A DNA stretch of 6,196 bases from Chloroflexota bacterium (GTDB lineage: Bacteria > Chloroflexota > Limnocylindria > Limnocylindrales > CSP1-4), in the NCBI GenBank assembly GCA_021790715.1, contig JAJYGK010000105.1, positions 1 to 6,196 of the forward strand, read 5' to 3'. The notes under the pieces are model-generated. The model did not search any database and was not told the origin of the DNA. It worked only from the letters and a program-made list of their open reading frames with translations. A program made the translations under genes and the position numbers. This document shows, in pieces, positions 5,501 through 6,196 of the stretch (positions are counted from its first letter, which is position 1; every line of letters starts with the position of its first letter).

Positions 5501-6196
5501 GCGTCCGCCACGATCTCGACCAGGCTCGAGTAGACCAGCACGCTCGCGTGGGCGTAGATGAATCCCTCCTCGGAACGCGTCGGTTCCACCTGGAAGTCGC
5601 GGACGGAGGTCTGCAGCTCCCACTCGTACAGCTCGGCCGGGAGCGTGAACACCGCCCGGCCGGCCGCATCGGTGGTCAGCTTCGCATCGCCGCCGTCGAG
5701 CGACAGTTCCAGGCCCTGCACCGGCGTCCCGTCGTAGAAGGCGGCGGTGGCGGTCAGTCGCACGTCCTGGCCGGCCAGGTAGACGTGGCGATCCGCCTCC
5801 AGGGCCAGGCGATACGGCGGCTTCTCCAGCCGATCCACCGTGATCCACGTGGAATCGACGAGCTGCGTGCCCGCCCGAAGCTCCAGCCGGTACCAGCCGA
5901 GCGGGATCCCGTCGAGTTCGAGCGACGCGGTGAACGCACCGAGCCGGTCCGGGACGGCCGTCGCCTCGGCGATCGCAGGCGGCAGCGCGCCCCCCACCGG
6001 CTCATCCGGCGAGGTGAGGCGCACGCTCAGCTTCGGGGGGATCGCGCCGTCGGCCCGGCCACGGACGAGGCCGAGCGCGTTGATCGTGTCCTGCTGCCGG
6101 TACACGTCGCGGTCCGCGTGGAAGAACTCCCAGTAGTCGGCGCTGGCGCCGTACCAGGCGCCCGAATAGCCGTAGCGCCACGCGTCTCCAGAGCTC
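2542..6196 (-). CDS. Alpha-2-macroglobulin family protein lacking the thioester motif, N-terminus outside the window
   Basis: The frame runs open to the right edge and 1217 residues are visible. Numbering here starts at the first full codon, 6195-6193. The GTG at 6105 is internal, because coding-like sequence continues upstream of it. ADRDVYRQQDTINALGLVRG (27-46) matches the opening of the MG2 domain (TDRPVYRPGDTV type). Further macroglobulin domains follow: DRHVYLAGQDVRLT (135-148), and IYRPGDAATVDVAV (497-510) leading to TVIVTAVDQKLYDMY. Residues 530-583 occupy the bait position and contain a glycine-rich stretch. The A2M/MG7 hallmark is at 584-624 (LRDDFRDAAFF, then LPDDLTQWHVTAYAFT). A helical, TED-like region spans about 775-1030, and a C-terminal receptor-binding-like domain ends GTYVWEPAVVQ...GTLTIR. 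At the expected thioester site the sequence is AWGDGPRVDQALAALEARDL (787-806), with no CxEQ. Bacterial A2Ms are periplasmic or surface protease traps. A cell-envelope location is inferred, since the signal peptide lies outside the window. Confidence 0.9.
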   Translation of the reverse strand, partial: SSGDAWRYGYSGAWYGASADYWEFFHADRDVYRQQDTINALGLVRGRADGAIPPKLSVRLTSPDEPVGGALPPAIAEATAVPDRLGAFTASLELDGIPLGWYRLELRAGTQLVDSTWITVDRLEKPPYRLALEADRHVYLAGQDVRLTATAAFYDGTPVQGLELSLDGGDAKLTTDAAGRAVFTLPAELYEWELQTSVRDFQVEPTRSEEGFIYAHASVLVYSSLVEIVADAQFVDGTVSLTGTAYRRDLAAAERWYGADGDLYDDSTRNPSRAGPAAGSPVTVDLVGHYEVATRAGQTYDFVTKRVVPVYDYATRNVDLGTRPLTSDAAGHVALSVPVTDGRITSCTITLSAPDGAGRTGLDTVEAWRSEGGTEPAAYRRSEVVRPYVEDDRPDGSPDYSVGDSVDLVLRDDSGPYPTSAPNAYLFLVERRGLREAVVRHSPTFTTRFDESAVPNLVVTGVRFTGTTYLVASDSYWARFDTEDRALDVTVAPTASIYRPGDAATVDVAVARSSDGTPAAATVIVTAVDQKLYDMYAARDGDPLYDIYAALPSGMRISRGSHQYPDGISGGGGGSTAGGGGTQLRDDFRDAAFFGSVSAGADGHAHVRFRLPDDLTQWHVTAYAFTGDMHAGSASGRITVSLPFFVEATLASEYVAGDRPAVRLRSYGDALASGQTVTYTVSSTTLGMAARTVTAPAFAETAVQLPAVREGTQRVTVTASAGSGARRLGDGVVRTFTVVASRATRERTSSQPLGRSFMPAGGDDVTTYTFSDAGRGSFLPLLRSLAWGDGPRVDQALAALEARDLLARYFPGLTVDAPPASFDAARYLAAAPIGAAADRTDESPLELVALLPYASGDLELTARVLLAAPSAFEGFEVWPLGDALTHIRSDRSVTPEQRLLALVGLAALGTPVMAELESAAAAPDASPRMLLFAGLGLAALGDDPAARAIATDLLGRYGQQYGRYVRLRISADPSEIADTTALFAVLAASLGDRVGAAAEAYVEANPGSTVLTNLQQLAFARAALARTTGTAATFAVTVGGTLTEHDLRPGGSWSIQVTAAQRASFTAGIVRGDVVVTAAWREPLRPDAVSRDPDLGISRVVSPAGAVPADATVDVTLPLTVTGIRTSGCYRVTEIAPSGLVPRAWVPNPPVDADAYTWPWLVQGQRVEFCVCDPGRPPRYRASVITAGTYVWEPAVVQRTDAPERMALTPSGTLTIR
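4447..4497 (-). other. Glycine-rich stretch in the macroglobulin bait position
   Basis: Seventeen codons (visible residues 567-583) read GISGGGGGSTAGGGGTQ, just before the MG7 hallmark. In A2M proteins this position holds the protease-sensitive bait region. The stretch contains no Lys, Arg or aromatic residue. The preceding segment SGMRISRGSHQYPDG supplies two Arg, one His and one Tyr. It may act as a flexible exposed linker or as bait for proteases accepting small residues. Confidence 0.6.

Noticed and set aside
6103..6105. GTG as the start of the macroglobulin
   Set aside because: The frame stays open for 30 codons upstream to the window edge with protein-like sequence, and the GTG falls inside the conserved D-R-x-V-Y-R motif of MG2. 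The true start is outside the window.

Overview
The window is very GC-rich bacterial DNA. Almost every real reading frame has G or C at the third codon position. It carries chromosomal housekeeping and cell-envelope genes, with no sign of mobile elements, tRNA or rRNA genes, or CRISPR. An F420-type (deazaflavin) split-barrel oxidoreductase, the tail of a GuaB1-type IMPDH/GMP reductase family enzyme, and a large alpha-2-macroglobulin together suggest a high-GC Chloroflexota (Limnocylindria-like) or an actinobacterium. This placement is inference from gene content only.

Layout from left to right. (1) Positions 1-149, plus strand: the last 48 residues of a GuaB1-family protein. (2) 217-843, plus: a 208-aa protein of unknown function that reads as two copies of one small beta-rich domain. 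(3) 788-1474, minus: a deazaflavin-dependent nitroreductase-family protein with a hydrophobic C-terminal tail. Its 3' end overlaps the previous gene tail to tail by 56 bp. (4) 1583-2002, minus: a DUF302 protein. (5) 1999-2142, minus: a probable tiny gene whose stop codon overlaps the DUF302 start in an ATGA arrangement. (6) 2230-2508, plus: a 92-aa Cys/Trp-containing protein of unknown function. (7) 2542 to the right edge, minus: 1217 residues of an alpha-2-macroglobulin family protein, with its N-terminus outside the window. A perfect 9-bp hairpin fills most of the 33-bp gap between the stop codons of (6) and (7), and probably ends both transcripts.

Genes 5, 4 and 3 all run leftward and could form one transcript (small ORF, DUF302, oxidoreductase). 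The 108-bp gap between DUF302 and the oxidoreductase leaves room for a separate promoter, but none is obvious. The other genes have no clear functional link to each other. The most noteworthy element is the macroglobulin. It keeps the multi-MG-domain layout and the hallmark MG7 region, but has no Cys-x-Glu-Gln thioester motif where one would be expected, and its bait-region position is occupied by a glycine-rich stretch. I see no convincing multi-gene novel system in the window.
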